Positions 22,259 to 29,845 of a stretch of DNA of 29,845 nt are shown in pieces. The DNA is taken from assembly GCA_934351255.1 (NCBI GenBank), contig CAKRJH010000022.1:1-29845 (forward strand). The letters are read 5' to 3'. Below the pieces are notes generated by a model. It was not told where the DNA came from. It was given only the letters and a program-made list of their open reading frames with translations, and searched no databases. Both the position numbers and the translations under genes were made by a program. How positions within the stretch are numbered: position 1 is the stretch's first letter; every line of letters begins with the position of its first letter. The stretch comes from an uncultured Lachnospiraceae bacterium. GTDB taxonomy: Bacteria; Bacillota; Clostridia; Lachnospirales; Lachnospiraceae.

Positions 22259-23026
22259 TTATGCTTCGGTTTCCTCTCCCGAATAGGTATCGGATACGAA
22301 ACACATGGTCAACATACAGAATACGTATGTCTGAATACAACCTGAGAATAAATCCAGGTATGCATGAAGCGCCGCCGGCCATACCAGAGTCAGCACCCTC
22401 GGCAACAGACCATAAAGCAGGCCCATCATAACGGTTCCTGACAAAATGTTACCGAACAGACGCAGTGACATGGAGATCGGCGTCGAAAACTCACTGATCA
22501 GATTCATCGGGAAGAACAGGAAAATCGGTTCAAATAATCCCTTGATCTTGCCAAACCCCTGGTACTTGAAGCCATTGAACTGGATCATCAGCCAGGTAAT
22601 CAATGCCAATGGGAATGTCACACCGAAATCTGCTGTCGGCGCACGCAGCCCCAGAAGGCCTGAAAGGTTGCAGATCAGAATGAAAATAAACAGAGAGCCC
22701 ACGTAATTACGGAACTTGTACGCATATTTGCCCATGGATCCATCGACCATCTTGTCCAATGTCTCGACGATCAGTTCGATCACATTGAGAAATGCACCGG
22801 GTTCCTTTGTCGGATCAGCTTTTCGAATCGCCCGGTTTGCAATCAGCGCAAAGACAAGGATCACTGCCATGAGAATGATCATGGATATGTGCGTCGTCGT
22901 CAGATAGACGTCCTGCCCTGCGATCCGGAACTTCGTATAGCCATGGATAAAGAAATCCACCTGCGCGTCCGAAGCAAGCGCTACACTTGCCAGGCCTTGT
23001 GAAATGCCAAAAATCCCACTGCCCAC
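22259..23026 (-). CDS. atpB: F0 ATP synthase a subunit
   Basis: The stator ion-channel subunit (256 aa from GTG 23026). Several membrane spans are visible, and the essential Arg is in FSTPISMSLRLFGNILSG. The last helices end in LHAYLDLFSGCIQTYVFCMLTM, another hallmark. I prefer GTG 23026 because GGAAGG lies 7 nt upstream. ATG 23047 has only GGA at 3 nt. The longest frame (from 23155) adds a non-homologous Pro/Leu/Cys-rich stretch. A 144-bp gap separates it from atpI. Confidence 0.93.
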   Translation of the reverse strand: MGSGIFGISQGLASVALASDAQVDFFIHGYTKFRIAGQDVYLTTTHISMIILMAVILVFALIANRAIRKADPTKEPGAFLNVIELIVETLDKMVDGSMGKYAYKFRNYVGSLFIFILICNLSGLLGLRAPTADFGVTFPLALITWLMIQFNGFKYQGFGKIKGLFEPIFLFFPMNLISEFSTPISMSLRLFGNILSGTVMMGLLYGLLPRVLTLVWPAALHAYLDLFSGCIQTYVFCMLTMCFVSDTYSGEETEA

Positions 23027-23170
23027 AATCTCACCTTCCTTTTTCATTATTCCACAAAAGTGCTGTGGTTGACACAGGACATGTCTTGGCCTGCCCTCTG
23101 TTAGCCACAACAGGTTCACTCCCGCAAAGAGAAACACGTCTGCCGGATATGTCATCCTTTACCTGCGCAC

Positions 23171-23575
23171 TCATGTTCCTGCGCCCTGTTCCGGTTCCTT
23201 AAAAAAGAATCTCCGGACGTATGGATTGATCAGCGCCGTGATCTTCGTCCCAAACAGACCGACCACAACTCCAAGCGGATGAACATAACGCCACAAATAG
23301 AATGATACGATCAGCACCGCCGCCATCACAGCGAGCCTCGTAAACGCCGCCACCTGCATGTGATTTCTGGCTTCCTTGGGATCCATCACCAGCGATATCT
23401 CAATATGACGCGCCATATGCCAGATAATAAAGACCGCCACCGCACTTCCGGCCAGCACACCAAATGCCGCCGACAGATGATACGGGGAAAGCAGCCCCAG
23501 GATCAGCGCCAGGACCACCGCCCACAATGCCAATCCGATATACATCTCTTTCATGGTCTGACGTACCTGTCTCAT
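23171..23575 (-). CDS. atpI: AtpI-like ATP synthase assembly protein
   Basis: A 134-aa membrane protein with four predicted spans (about 12-30, 35-58, 73-90, 96-115), matching the size and position of AtpI (Unc1), which helps assemble the c ring. ATG 23575 is supported by GAGG 6 nt upstream; a TTG codon 12 nt earlier is the alternative. It lies between atpZ and atpB. Sequence conservation of AtpI is low, so the call leans on topology and gene order. Confidence 0.8.
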   Translation of the reverse strand: MRQVRQTMKEMYIGLALWAVVLALILGLLSPYHLSAAFGVLAGSAVAVFIIWHMARHIEISLVMDPKEARNHMQVAAFTRLAVMAAVLIVSFYLWRYVHPLGVVVGLFGTKITALINPYVRRFFFKEPEQGAGT

Positions 23576-23617
23576 ATGCCACCTCAAACTCTCCGGGTCT
23601 TCTCACAGCCCGTCTGG

Positions 23618-23959
23618 TTATTTGTGATCCGGATAACGCCTGCTCTTGCGCTCCAGCGGATCCGGGATCGTCTCCTGTGGATGCTCCTGACTGTAGTTCT
23701 TCAGATCTTCCAGATACTTCATCCTGGCATGCTCCTTTTGCATATCCTTATAATAGAAAGATCTGGTCAGCATGTAGACATTGCGGAATGCCGCACCCAC
23801 GCCCAGTACCAGAAAGATCAGAAACCAGTACTGCGTCCCAAAATGATGATCCAGCCACCATCCCAGCGCACACCCCAGGAAGATCGGGGAGAGCATGCTG
23901 ATGCTCACCTGCGTCACCATGGTCAACGCCTTCCAGACACCATTTTTCCTTGCTTTCAT
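23618..23959 (-). CDS. atpZ: AtpZ-like membrane protein, first gene of the ATP synthase operon
   Basis: A 113-aa protein with two membrane helices (about 9-32 and 42-62) and a charged tail, matching AtpZ, which often precedes atpI and has been linked to magnesium/calcium transport and to c-ring assembly. The motif GCALGWWLDHHFGTQYWFLI is typical. ATG 23959 is supported by AGAGGAGG 9 nt upstream; the longer frame to 23992 adds Arg/Met residues without homology. It follows the operon promoter directly. Confidence 0.85.
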   Translation of the reverse strand: MKARKNGVWKALTMVTQVSISMLSPIFLGCALGWWLDHHFGTQYWFLIFLVLGVGAAFRNVYMLTRSFYYKDMQKEHARMKYLEDLKNYSQEHPQETIPDPLERKSRRYPDHK

Positions 23960-24000
23960 CGGATCTGTCCTCCTCTGCATCCGGGCCCACATTGCACTTT

Positions 24001-24029
24001 AGTATACCGCAATCGATCCCAAAAGTCCA
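24001..24029 (-). promoter_or_regulatory. Promoter of the ATP synthase operon
   Basis: TGGACT (24029-24024) and TATACT (24006-24001) are 17 bp apart on the minus strand. Transcription would begin near 23994 and give a leader of about 35 nt to atpZ. It is back to back with the DUF402 gene promoter. Confidence 0.7.
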
Positions 24030-24054
24030 CTTTTTACCATTTGTTTATAGTTTC

Positions 24055-24083
24055 TTTACTTTTCCATTTTATGGATATATAAT
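24055..24083 (+). promoter_or_regulatory. Promoter of the DUF402 gene
   Basis: TTTACT (24055-24060) and TATAAT (24078-24083) are 17 bp apart. The leader is about 33 nt and ends in GGGAGG. Confidence 0.7.
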
Positions 24084-24122
24084 GTCCTACAAACACTAAC
24101 TTCTACCAAGGGAGGGCCCGCT

Positions 24123-24599
24123 ATGAACACGATCCGTTTATTCCGCAGACGCTATATGCCGGACGAGATCATCGAGCTGACTGACGATGAGATCTTATGT
24201 GTGTCCGAGGACTACCTCATCACCAGATGGCACGTACTAAAACCCCGCAAAGACATCGACCACGGCATCTCAATCTACTATCTGAAAAAAGGCTTTAAGA
24301 TCAGCAAGATCTTTGATGCCGGGGGACAGATGGTCTACTGGTACTGCGATATCATCTACACACAGCGCAATGCCGAGCAGAACACCTACACATTCCACGA
24401 TCTTCTGGCCGATGTCCTGATCTATCCGGACGGACACGTAGAAGTCGTAGATCTGGGCGAGATCTCCGATATCATGGAGGCAGGCACGCTGGAACCACGC
24501 TTCGTGGCCATGGCGCTGCGCCGCACAGACGAACTGCTCTCCTGTATCTATCAGCACCGGTTTGATGAGCTGACCGCTCCCCTGGAACCGTATCTGTGA
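24123..24599 (+). CDS. DUF402 family protein (possible nucleotide or phosphodiester phosphatase)
   Basis: A 158-aa cytosolic protein of the DUF402/UPF0374 family, some members of which hydrolyse nucleoside di- and triphosphates with divalent metal (NtdP), while others (FomD) act on cytidylyl phosphonates. The family core is visible: WYCDIIYTQ (about 73-81) followed by HDLLADVLIYPDGHVEVVDLGEI (about 92-115), with acidic residues D93, D97, D103 and D110 that could bind metal. GGGAGG lies 7 nt before ATG 24123. It is a single-gene unit between its own promoter and terminator, divergent from the ATP synthase operon. The substrate is not assignable. Confidence 0.8.
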   Translation: MNTIRLFRRRYMPDEIIELTDDEILCVSEDYLITRWHVLKPRKDIDHGISIYYLKKGFKISKIFDAGGQMVYWYCDIIYTQRNAEQNTYTFHDLLADVLIYPDGHVEVVDLGEISDIMEAGTLEPRFVAMALRRTDELLSCIYQHRFDELTAPLEPYL

Positions 24600-24632
24600 C
24601 GGACGTCCCTTGTATTATTTTTCAGTAACCGG

Positions 24633-24683
24633 AAAGAACCGCTACGACAGTACGACACGTATTGCCATAACGGTTCTTTTTAT
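24633..24683 (+). terminator. Rho-independent terminator after the DUF402 gene
   Basis: AAAGAACCG (24633-24641) pairs with CGGTTCTTT (24671-24679), followed by further Ts. The large loop has a small inner TACG/CGTA stem. The reverse direction has only three Ts, so the service to the Fn3 gene is weaker. Confidence 0.7.
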
Positions 24684-24703
24684 TATGTGCAGAAATACTC
24701 TGC

Positions 24704-25324
24704 TTATTTCGTCTTCGCCTTGGTTTTTTTGCTCCATGCCGACAGGTCAAGGTAGCCCTGTCTGCGCACATAGCTGCGGACTCTGACGTAATATTTCTTC
24801 TTTTTGGCCAGTTTCTTAATGGTCTTTGAAGTCGTGGCGGCATTGGTCACGGCAAGATTCGTCGTGGAATCCGCCTTGAAGGACGCTGACCTGCCATACT
24901 GGATCAGGTATCCATCCACATCTGCCGGATGACTCCAACTGATCTTGATCTGCTTCTTTGCACCCTTCACCCGAACAGTTGGCTTGCCCGGCTTCTTAAC
25001 CGTCACTGTGATGGAGCTTCCCGTCGAAGGCGCCAGCGATGGTGTCACAGTCGGACGCACCGTCGGTGTCGCACTGGCTGTCGGTCCGGGACTGGCTGAT
25101 GTGGTCGCAGATGGCATCGGTGTCCCTGTCTGTCCCGGCAATGTACTGACCTGCGGCTCCTGTGTATCATACGGCGATGCTGTATAATCGCTCATCTGCG
25201 CACTCTTACCACTCGAAGCAGAATCCGCCCTGGCCGCCCCCGGCACAAGGCCCGGAAGCAGCACTCCAAGCAACAGAGCTGTCCCAAGAATTCCTGCCAG
25301 CCATTTATTCTTTCTATGTCTCAT
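24704..25324 (-). CDS. Small secreted protein with one Fn3-like domain
   Basis: A 206-aa exported protein. A basic start and hydrophobic segment (about 7-33, ending ARADS) make a signal peptide. A Ser/Thr/Pro-rich linker (about 45-100) follows, and then one fibronectin type III-like domain (about 108-206) with KPGKPTVRVKGAKKQIKISW, DVDGYLIQYGRS and KKYYVRVRSYV. The linker style resembles that of the cellulase in this window. No sortase motif or second domain is present, so it may be retained by the basic C-terminus or released. It begins 22 bp after serS stops and is probably cotranscribed. Function is unknown. Confidence 0.8.
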   Translation of the reverse strand: MRHRKNKWLAGILGTALLLGVLLPGLVPGAARADSASSGKSAQMSDYTASPYDTQEPQVSTLPGQTGTPMPSATTSASPGPTASATPTVRPTVTPSLAPSTGSSITVTVKKPGKPTVRVKGAKKQIKISWSHPADVDGYLIQYGRSASFKADSTTNLAVTNAATTSKTIKKLAKKKKYYVRVRSYVRRQGYLDLSAWSKKTKAKTK

Positions 25325-25346
25325 AGTGTTCTACACTCCATTCTCC

Positions 25347-26633
25347 TCACTGAACGCTCAGCACTTCCTTGCCTCCCATATATGGGCGCAGCGCCTCCGG
25401 AATGCGGACGCTGCCGTCTGCCTGAAGATTGTTCTCCAGGAACGCGATCAGCATACGAGGTGGCGCTACCACGGTATTGTTCAATGTATGTGCGAAATAC
25501 TTGTCTCCGTTGCTGCCCTTGACACGGATCTTCAGACGGCGCGCCTGTGCATCTCCCAGATTAGAACAGCTTCCGACCTCAAAATACTTCTTCTGGCGAG
25601 GAGACCACGCCTCCACGTCAATAGACTTCACTTTCAGATCTGCAAGATCTCCGGAGCAGCACTCCAGAGTACGAACCGGAATATCCAGCGTGCGGAACAG
25701 ATCCACGGTATTCTGCCACAGTTTGTCAAACCATGCCTTGCTGTCCTCAGGCTTGCAGACTACGATCATCTCCTGCTTCTCGAACTGATGGATACGGTAC
25801 ACTCCACGCTCCTCAATACCATGCGCCCCCTTCTCCTTACGGAAACATGGAGAATAACTGGTAAGAGTATGTGGGAGATCCTTCTCATCAAGGATCGTGT
25901 CAATGAACTTGCCGATCATGGAATGCTCGCTGGTACCGATCAGGTACAGATCCTCACCCTCGATCTTGTACATCATCGCATCCATCTCCGCAAAGCTCAT
26001 CACGCCTGTCACGACATTGGAACGAATCATATATGGAGGAATACAATAGGTAAACCCTCTGTCAATCATAAAATCTCTCGCATAAGAAATCACCGCAGAA
26101 TGCAGTCTGGCGATATCGCCCATCAGGTAATAGAAGCCATTGCCGGCTACCTTTCCCGCTGCGTCCAGATCGATTCCATGAAATTTCTCCATGATCTCTG
26201 TGTGATAAGGAACCTCAAAATCAGGAACCACCGGATCCCCGTATTTCTGGATCTCGACGTTCTCACTGTCATCTTTTCCGATCGGCACACTCGGATCAAT
26301 GATATTCGGAATCACCATCATGATCTCTTTGACCTTTGCCTGAAGCTCAGTCTCCTGTGCAGAGAGCTCCTCGAGGCGCTGTGCGTTTTTGCTGACCTCA
26401 GCTTTCTTCGCCTCGGCCTCCTCTTTCTTGCCCTGCGCCATCAATGCTCCGATCTCCTTGGAGATCTTCTTGCGGTTTGCACGAAGCTGATCTGCCTCCT
26501 GCTGCGCCGCACGCGCCTGCTGGTCTAACTCGATCACTTCATCAACAAGTGGAAGTTTCTCATCCTGAAATTTGTTCTTGATGTTCTGTTTTACCACATC
26601 CGGGTTCTCGCGTAAAAATTTTAAATCTAACAT
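25347..26633 (-). CDS. serS: Seryl-tRNA synthetase
   Basis: A class II aminoacyl-tRNA synthetase (428 aa) that charges tRNA-Ser. The N-terminal coiled-coil arm (about 28-105, with QQEADQLRANRKKISKEIG) recognises the tRNA. The catalytic core has motif 2 SPCFRKEKGAHGIEERGVYRIHQFEKQE and motif 3 NNTVVAPPRMLIAFLENN. GAAAGG lies 9 nt before ATG 26633. Length and motifs are complete. The leader is too short for a T-box, which is unusual for a Firmicutes synthetase gene but not rare. Confidence 0.97.
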   Translation of the reverse strand: MLDLKFLRENPDVVKQNIKNKFQDEKLPLVDEVIELDQQARAAQQEADQLRANRKKISKEIGALMAQGKKEEAEAKKAEVSKNAQRLEELSAQETELQAKVKEIMMVIPNIIDPSVPIGKDDSENVEIQKYGDPVVPDFEVPYHTEIMEKFHGIDLDAAGKVAGNGFYYLMGDIARLHSAVISYARDFMIDRGFTYCIPPYMIRSNVVTGVMSFAEMDAMMYKIEGEDLYLIGTSEHSMIGKFIDTILDEKDLPHTLTSYSPCFRKEKGAHGIEERGVYRIHQFEKQEMIVVCKPEDSKAWFDKLWQNTVDLFRTLDIPVRTLECCSGDLADLKVKSIDVEAWSPRQKKYFEVGSCSNLGDAQARRLKIRVKGSNGDKYFAHTLNNTVVAPPRMLIAFLENNLQADGSVRIPEALRPYMGGKEVLSVQ

Positions 26634-26672
26634 AATAAAATGCCTTTCTTATAGAAATAATAAACTTTCTTA

Positions 26673-26701
26673 ATTTTACACAGATTTCGCATATTATGCA
26701 A
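26673..26701 (-). promoter_or_regulatory. Promoter of serS
   Basis: TTGCAT (26701-26696) and TAAAAT (26678-26673) lie 17 bp apart on the minus strand. The leader is about 33 nt and leaves no room for a T-box. Confidence 0.6.
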
Positions 26702-26741
26702 GTTACCCTGCAGCACGAAGCCTGCCCGCTGCCGCAATCCG

Positions 26742-29255
26742 CTATTTCTCAAGGAAACACTTCTCAAAGACATTGGCACGCATCGGTCCGAAATACAGAT
26801 CACCCTCCAGCGCGTCGCAGCCAATCTCTCTGGCATATTCCTCCTGCAGCTTATTGTGAATACCGCCACAGGCAACCGTCATACCCATTTCTTTGGCTCC
26901 CCGCACCGCAATGCCAAGCACTTTGATGTCACGATCCGTCAGTTGTCTCTCACTGAGGGACTCTCCATGAAATTTCAGGCCGCTGACCGGCAGATTCCGG
27001 ATTGGGTTGAGCGATGTATGGACACTGCCGAACTGGCTGATGATCACCTTGTATCCCAGTTTGGCCAGCTCTGTCACCGCTGCTTGCACACCAACCCGGT
27101 CACTGGCCATATATCTCTCCGGGATCTCCAGCATGAACATGCCCGGGTCCAGCCCATTCTTTCCGACAATAATATCGTGGATACGGTATGCTGACTGCTT
27201 GCCCACCAGTGCATTGCCCGCCATCTCAATGGCAAACGACTTGCCCTTGGCCTTCGCGCCGAAACCACGGATCGCCATGGCAGCCTCATGAAGAACGTAC
27301 AGGCTGTAATCCTCGGCAAATCCGCCTTTGGACGCCAGATGAAGCAGACGCTTGGAATCCAGGAACTGCCCCTCCTTCAACTGAAGGCTCGGCACGATCT
27401 TACATCCCACAACGTGCTCCACATCGCCCTGGATCCTAGGCATATAATTCACTTCCAGCTCATGGTTTCTCATTGCCTCGCAGATCTGTTCTTCCATATC
27501 CGTCTCATGACTCTTCTGCTTGAGCATGTCCGGCGTATACAGCGCATAATGACTGCCCCGCATGCCCTTGATGCTTCTTCTGGCAATGTCTGCCTTCTCC
27601 AGCATCTGCGACAGCTCGGACTCCTCTTCCTCCAGCAGATACAGACCTACCGTCACGCCAAATATGACGTCCGATCTCTCCTCTTTGCCCGGACGGATCT
27701 GTTCCTGATAACGAATCACGGTATTGACCGCTTCCACCAGCGACTGGTAATCCTCATAACGGAATACCGCCACAAAGAAATCTCCGTCCACGCGGGTGCA
27801 GACACCATCATCCACCAGATTTTCTTTGAGGATCTTTGAGAACAGACGAAGAAGCTCGTTACTGATGGAATAGCCATACACCATACTCGTTCTGCGAAAT
27901 TCATTGATATCCGCACACATCACCGCCAGATGTCCCTCCTGACGATTCCTGAGCATCTGTTCAGCACGCCCCAGAAATGCTCCATATGGAAGCAGTCCAG
28001 TCAGCATATCCCTGCGTGCATTGCGTCCCTTGTGTGCCAATTCCAGAAGACGTTCTCCCATGTTTGGTCTCTTTTTTGCCTCTTCCAATGCCTTTTCAGC
28101 CGCTCCGACCACACGGGTCACACCATAAATCTTCAGGCTCTCCGGGTGATGCATGTTTTTCTCCACCGTGATAAACATCTCCGCACGCTGGTATTCTCCG
28201 ACATCGTTGAGCAGGCGGCATTCCGCATGGTAACTTCCTTCCTGATTCCCCCATCTGTCAAATAATTTCAGGAATTCCGGAACATCGTCCGGATGCATGT
28301 ATTTGCCGGCAATCTCCGCCGCCTTATCCGGCTCCGCCAGGAAAATGTCTTCCGGCGTACAGATCAGTCGCAGTGCGCCTTCCTTGCGCACCTCATGCGT
28401 CAGGGAATCAAAAGACCAGACCGTCTCATGCAGCATCTTGGTCACGCGCGCCGAGCGACGGTTGTTGTCCCACAGCTCCTCCTCCGCTTTCTTGCGGGAA
28501 GTAATGTCTACAATGACACACTGATATACGATCTCGCCATCCTCATCGTCCACACGGGCTCCATTGGCATAAGACCAGCGCACCTCTCCGTTCTTGGCGA
28601 GAATGCGATATTCCATCCCGAGCGTCCCTCTGTTTTCTACCGCTGTAGTAACCACCTGCATGATCCGCTCTTTGTCTCCGGGATAGATTGGGCCGCTGGC
28701 ACAATTCTGGAATTGATAACTATACTCCGCTCTGCTGTATCCCGCCAAGCGATAAAATCCATCATTTGCATACAGAATCTTCATATCCGACATGCGCAGC
28801 TTGACCACTCCGCCCGGGATGTTATTGGCCATCATCTCCATCTCACGTTTGGCCCGGAACGCATCCTCCAGATGCTGCTTGGACTCCGTAATATCCTGGC
28901 ACGAGCACTCATAGATCATCCCGTCCGTACATCTAGCGGACAGGCCCAGAAAACACCGGGATCCATCCTTGCGGATCACCGGGATCTCCAACCGGATCCT
29001 GCCACCCATGGAACGCTGTCTGGCCAGCACCGACTTCAGTTTCTGCCGCTCCTGCGGTACCACCACTGCCATAAGCTGGCGCCCCATCTTGTCTCGGAAC
29101 TCCTCCGGTGTATACTGTAAATAGCGATAAAAACAGTCATTTGCATACAAAATCTCCGGCTCCGTCGAAATATTCATCAGCAAAATGCCGCATTCCGCCA
29201 GATTCAAGATGTCCCGCAGCTCCTCCTTCGTCATCTCATCCATTCTCTTATCCAT
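26742..29255 (-). CDS. PAS-PAS-PAS-GGDEF-EAL protein with both catalytic motifs degenerate
   Basis: An 837-aa cytosolic, multi-domain signalling protein. There are three PAS-like segments: about 20-125, ending CQDITESK; about 145-255, ending VIVDITSRKKAE; and about 280-385. A GGDEF-fold domain (about 415-575) has VDGDFF where active cyclases have GGDEF, and no RxxD inhibitory site before it. An EAL-fold domain (about 585-835) has GCKIV in place of the EAL motif, SQFGSVHTSL in place of DDFGTGYSSL, and ACGGIHN in place of the AEGVE block. Only LEIPER keeps a glutamate of the metal site. It is therefore unlikely to make or break cyclic-di-GMP. ATG 29255 follows GGGGTG at 8 nt. It lies 42 bp after the phosphatase gene and is probably cotranscribed. 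Confidence 0.87.
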   Translation of the reverse strand: MDKRMDEMTKEELRDILNLAECGILLMNISTEPEILYANDCFYRYLQYTPEEFRDKMGRQLMAVVVPQERQKLKSVLARQRSMGGRIRLEIPVIRKDGSRCFLGLSARCTDGMIYECSCQDITESKQHLEDAFRAKREMEMMANNIPGGVVKLRMSDMKILYANDGFYRLAGYSRAEYSYQFQNCASGPIYPGDKERIMQVVTTAVENRGTLGMEYRILAKNGEVRWSYANGARVDDEDGEIVYQCVIVDITSRKKAEEELWDNNRRSARVTKMLHETVWSFDSLTHEVRKEGALRLICTPEDIFLAEPDKAAEIAGKYMHPDDVPEFLKLFDRWGNQEGSYHAECRLLNDVGEYQRAEMFITVEKNMHHPESLKIYGVTRVVGAAEKALEEAKKRPNMGERLLELAHKGRNARRDMLTGLLPYGAFLGRAEQMLRNRQEGHLAVMCADINEFRRTSMVYGYSISNELLRLFSKILKENLVDDGVCTRVDGDFFVAVFRYEDYQSLVEAVNTVIRYQEQIRPGKEERSDVIFGVTVGLYLLEEEESELSQMLEKADIARRSIKGMRGSHYALYTPDMLKQKSHETDMEEQICEAMRNHELEVNYMPRIQGDVEHVVGCKIVPSLQLKEGQFLDSKRLLHLASKGGFAEDYSLYVLHEAAMAIRGFGAKAKGKSFAIEMAGNALVGKQSAYRIHDIIVGKNGLDPGMFMLEIPERYMASDRVGVQAAVTELAKLGYKVIISQFGSVHTSLNPIRNLPVSGLKFHGESLSERQLTDRDIKVLGIAVRGAKEMGMTVACGGIHNKLQEEYAREIGCDALEGDLYFGPMRANVFEKCFLEK

Positions 29256-29297
29256 AAGTAAATCACCCCATTCCAGCATGATTGTTTACAGGTAACA

Positions 29298-29813
29298 TCA
29301 TTTCAGATCTATTATACCACACATCTGTAATTTATTCAGCAATCCTTTGCAACCTGCCACAACATCCCGGTACGTCTCATCAAACCTCCCGCTGTACCAC
29401 GGATCTGCAATGCTCCTGCCGTGCAGCCGTTCATCCTGCGCATAGTCCAGCAGCAGCGCGATCTTCCCCTGTGTGTCCGCCCCTGTGATCCGCTCGGTAT
29501 TGCGGATATTCATGCTGTCCGCGCACAGCAGATAATCATAGTATTCATAATCTTCACGCGTCACCTGTCTGGCCCGCTTCCCACTGAAATCCGTGTATGC
29601 CGTCTTGCCGATCCCGTGCCGCCGCAGTTCCTTCTGCGCCGGTGGATAGATCGGGTTGCCGTGGCCTCCCCAGCATTCCTCGGTGCTGGTCGCGGCGGAA
29701 GCGATCTCGAACTGGTCCCGGATGCCGAGTTTTTCGACCATGTCCTTGAGGACGAATTCGGCGATGGGGGAACGGCAGATGTTGCCGTGGCAAATGAATA
29801 ATACTTTTATCAT
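29298..29813 (-). CDS. Low-molecular-weight protein tyrosine phosphatase
   Basis: A 171-aa cytosolic phosphatase. The P-loop is CHGNICRS (C8-x5-R14), with the usual following S-P; the general acid Asp is in DPWYSGRF (D137). It is slightly longer than the usual 150-160 residues of the family. AAGGAG lies 9 nt before ATG 29813. In Firmicutes such enzymes act on tyrosine-phosphorylated proteins of capsule or stress systems, or on arginine phosphate (YwlE type). The position 3 after the P-loop Cys is Asn-Ile, and the sequence does not let me separate the two specificities. It heads the unit with the GGDEF-EAL-like gene. Confidence 0.92.
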   Translation of the reverse strand: MIKVLFICHGNICRSPIAEFVLKDMVEKLGIRDQFEIASAATSTEECWGGHGNPIYPPAQKELRRHGIGKTAYTDFSGKRARQVTREDYEYYDYLLCADSMNIRNTERITGADTQGKIALLLDYAQDERLHGRSIADPWYSGRFDETYRDVVAGCKGLLNKLQMCGIIDLK

Positions 29814-29845
29814 TTCGCTTAACTCCTTGAAAACTCAGGCTTTCC

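Noticed and set aside
25326..26528. Long plus-strand open frame of 400 codons
   Set aside because: Antisense to serS; composition typical of reverse-strand shadows, no recognisable domain.
26634..26741. T-box riboswitch before serS
   Set aside because: The leader from the predicted promoter is about 33 nt and the whole gap is 108 bp; no T-box sequence or antiterminator is visible.
28293..29120. Plus-strand frame of 275 codons
   Set aside because: Antisense to the PAS region of the GGDEF-EAL-like gene, with no ribosome site or family features.
1..29845. CRISPR array, prophage, toxin-antitoxin or new defence operon
   Set aside because: No regularly spaced direct repeats of 25-40 bp with spacers, no phage structural genes and no recognisable paired small genes were seen; the only tandem repeats have no unique spacers.

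Overview
The window looks like a chromosomal segment of a spore-forming Clostridia member, most likely Lachnospiraceae (Bacillota). The evidence is: a spoIIR gene; a complete F-type ATP synthase operon whose c subunit carries a sodium-type ion site; Gly/Ser/Thr/Pro-rich secreted proteins with Ig-like and Fn3 modules; strong sigma-A promoters of the TTGACA-N17-TATAAT type; and a base composition of roughly half G+C by eye. Species cannot be named from this alone. Apart from clpX, the broken peptidase behind it, spoIIR, a DUF1934 gene, ispE and a DUF402 gene, everything is on the minus strand.

Layout. 1-176: the left end of an IS3-family element running off the window, just downstream of tRNA-Arg(CCU). 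242-2410: a promoter and a ClpX-type unfoldase, then the N-terminal stub of an S8 peptidase cut off by a tandem double-hairpin repeat, and a bidirectional terminator. 2436-4575: a secreted SH3-NlpC/P60 peptidoglycan hydrolase and a tandem-CBS protein, with two similar dyad sites flanking the CBS gene. 4584-8789: a translationally tight operon of class A penicillin-binding protein, acyl-ACP thioesterase and AzlC/AzlD amino-acid exporter. 8865-10026: spoIIR and a DUF1934 protein with its own promoter. 10154-12728: a conserved membrane protein of unknown function, a PlsC-type acyltransferase and a VanY-type carboxypeptidase. 12863-13753: ispE. 13919-16168: a secreted Ig2-GH5 cellulase.

16169-16514 is a gene-free stretch full of hairpins, including the second copy of a dispersed 46-bp repeat and the terminator of the ATP synthase operon. 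16515-24029: that operon, read leftward as atpZ-I-B-E-F-H-A-G-D-C. 24055-24680: a DUF402 protein with its own promoter and terminator. 24704-26701: serS followed by a small secreted Fn3 protein. 26742-29813: a three-PAS protein with degenerate GGDEF and EAL domains, preceded by a low-molecular-weight tyrosine phosphatase.

Much of the window serves the cell envelope: two peptidoglycan-remodelling enzymes, one synthase, a phospholipid acyltransferase, an acyl-ACP thioesterase and an isoprenoid-precursor kinase. I see no CRISPR array, prophage, toxin-antitoxin pair, biosynthetic cluster or obvious new defence system. The items most worth a second look are the degenerate GGDEF-EAL receptor-like protein, the broken S8 peptidase with its hairpin repeats, the dispersed palindromic repeats, the paired dyads around the CBS gene, and the sodium signature of the ATP synthase.
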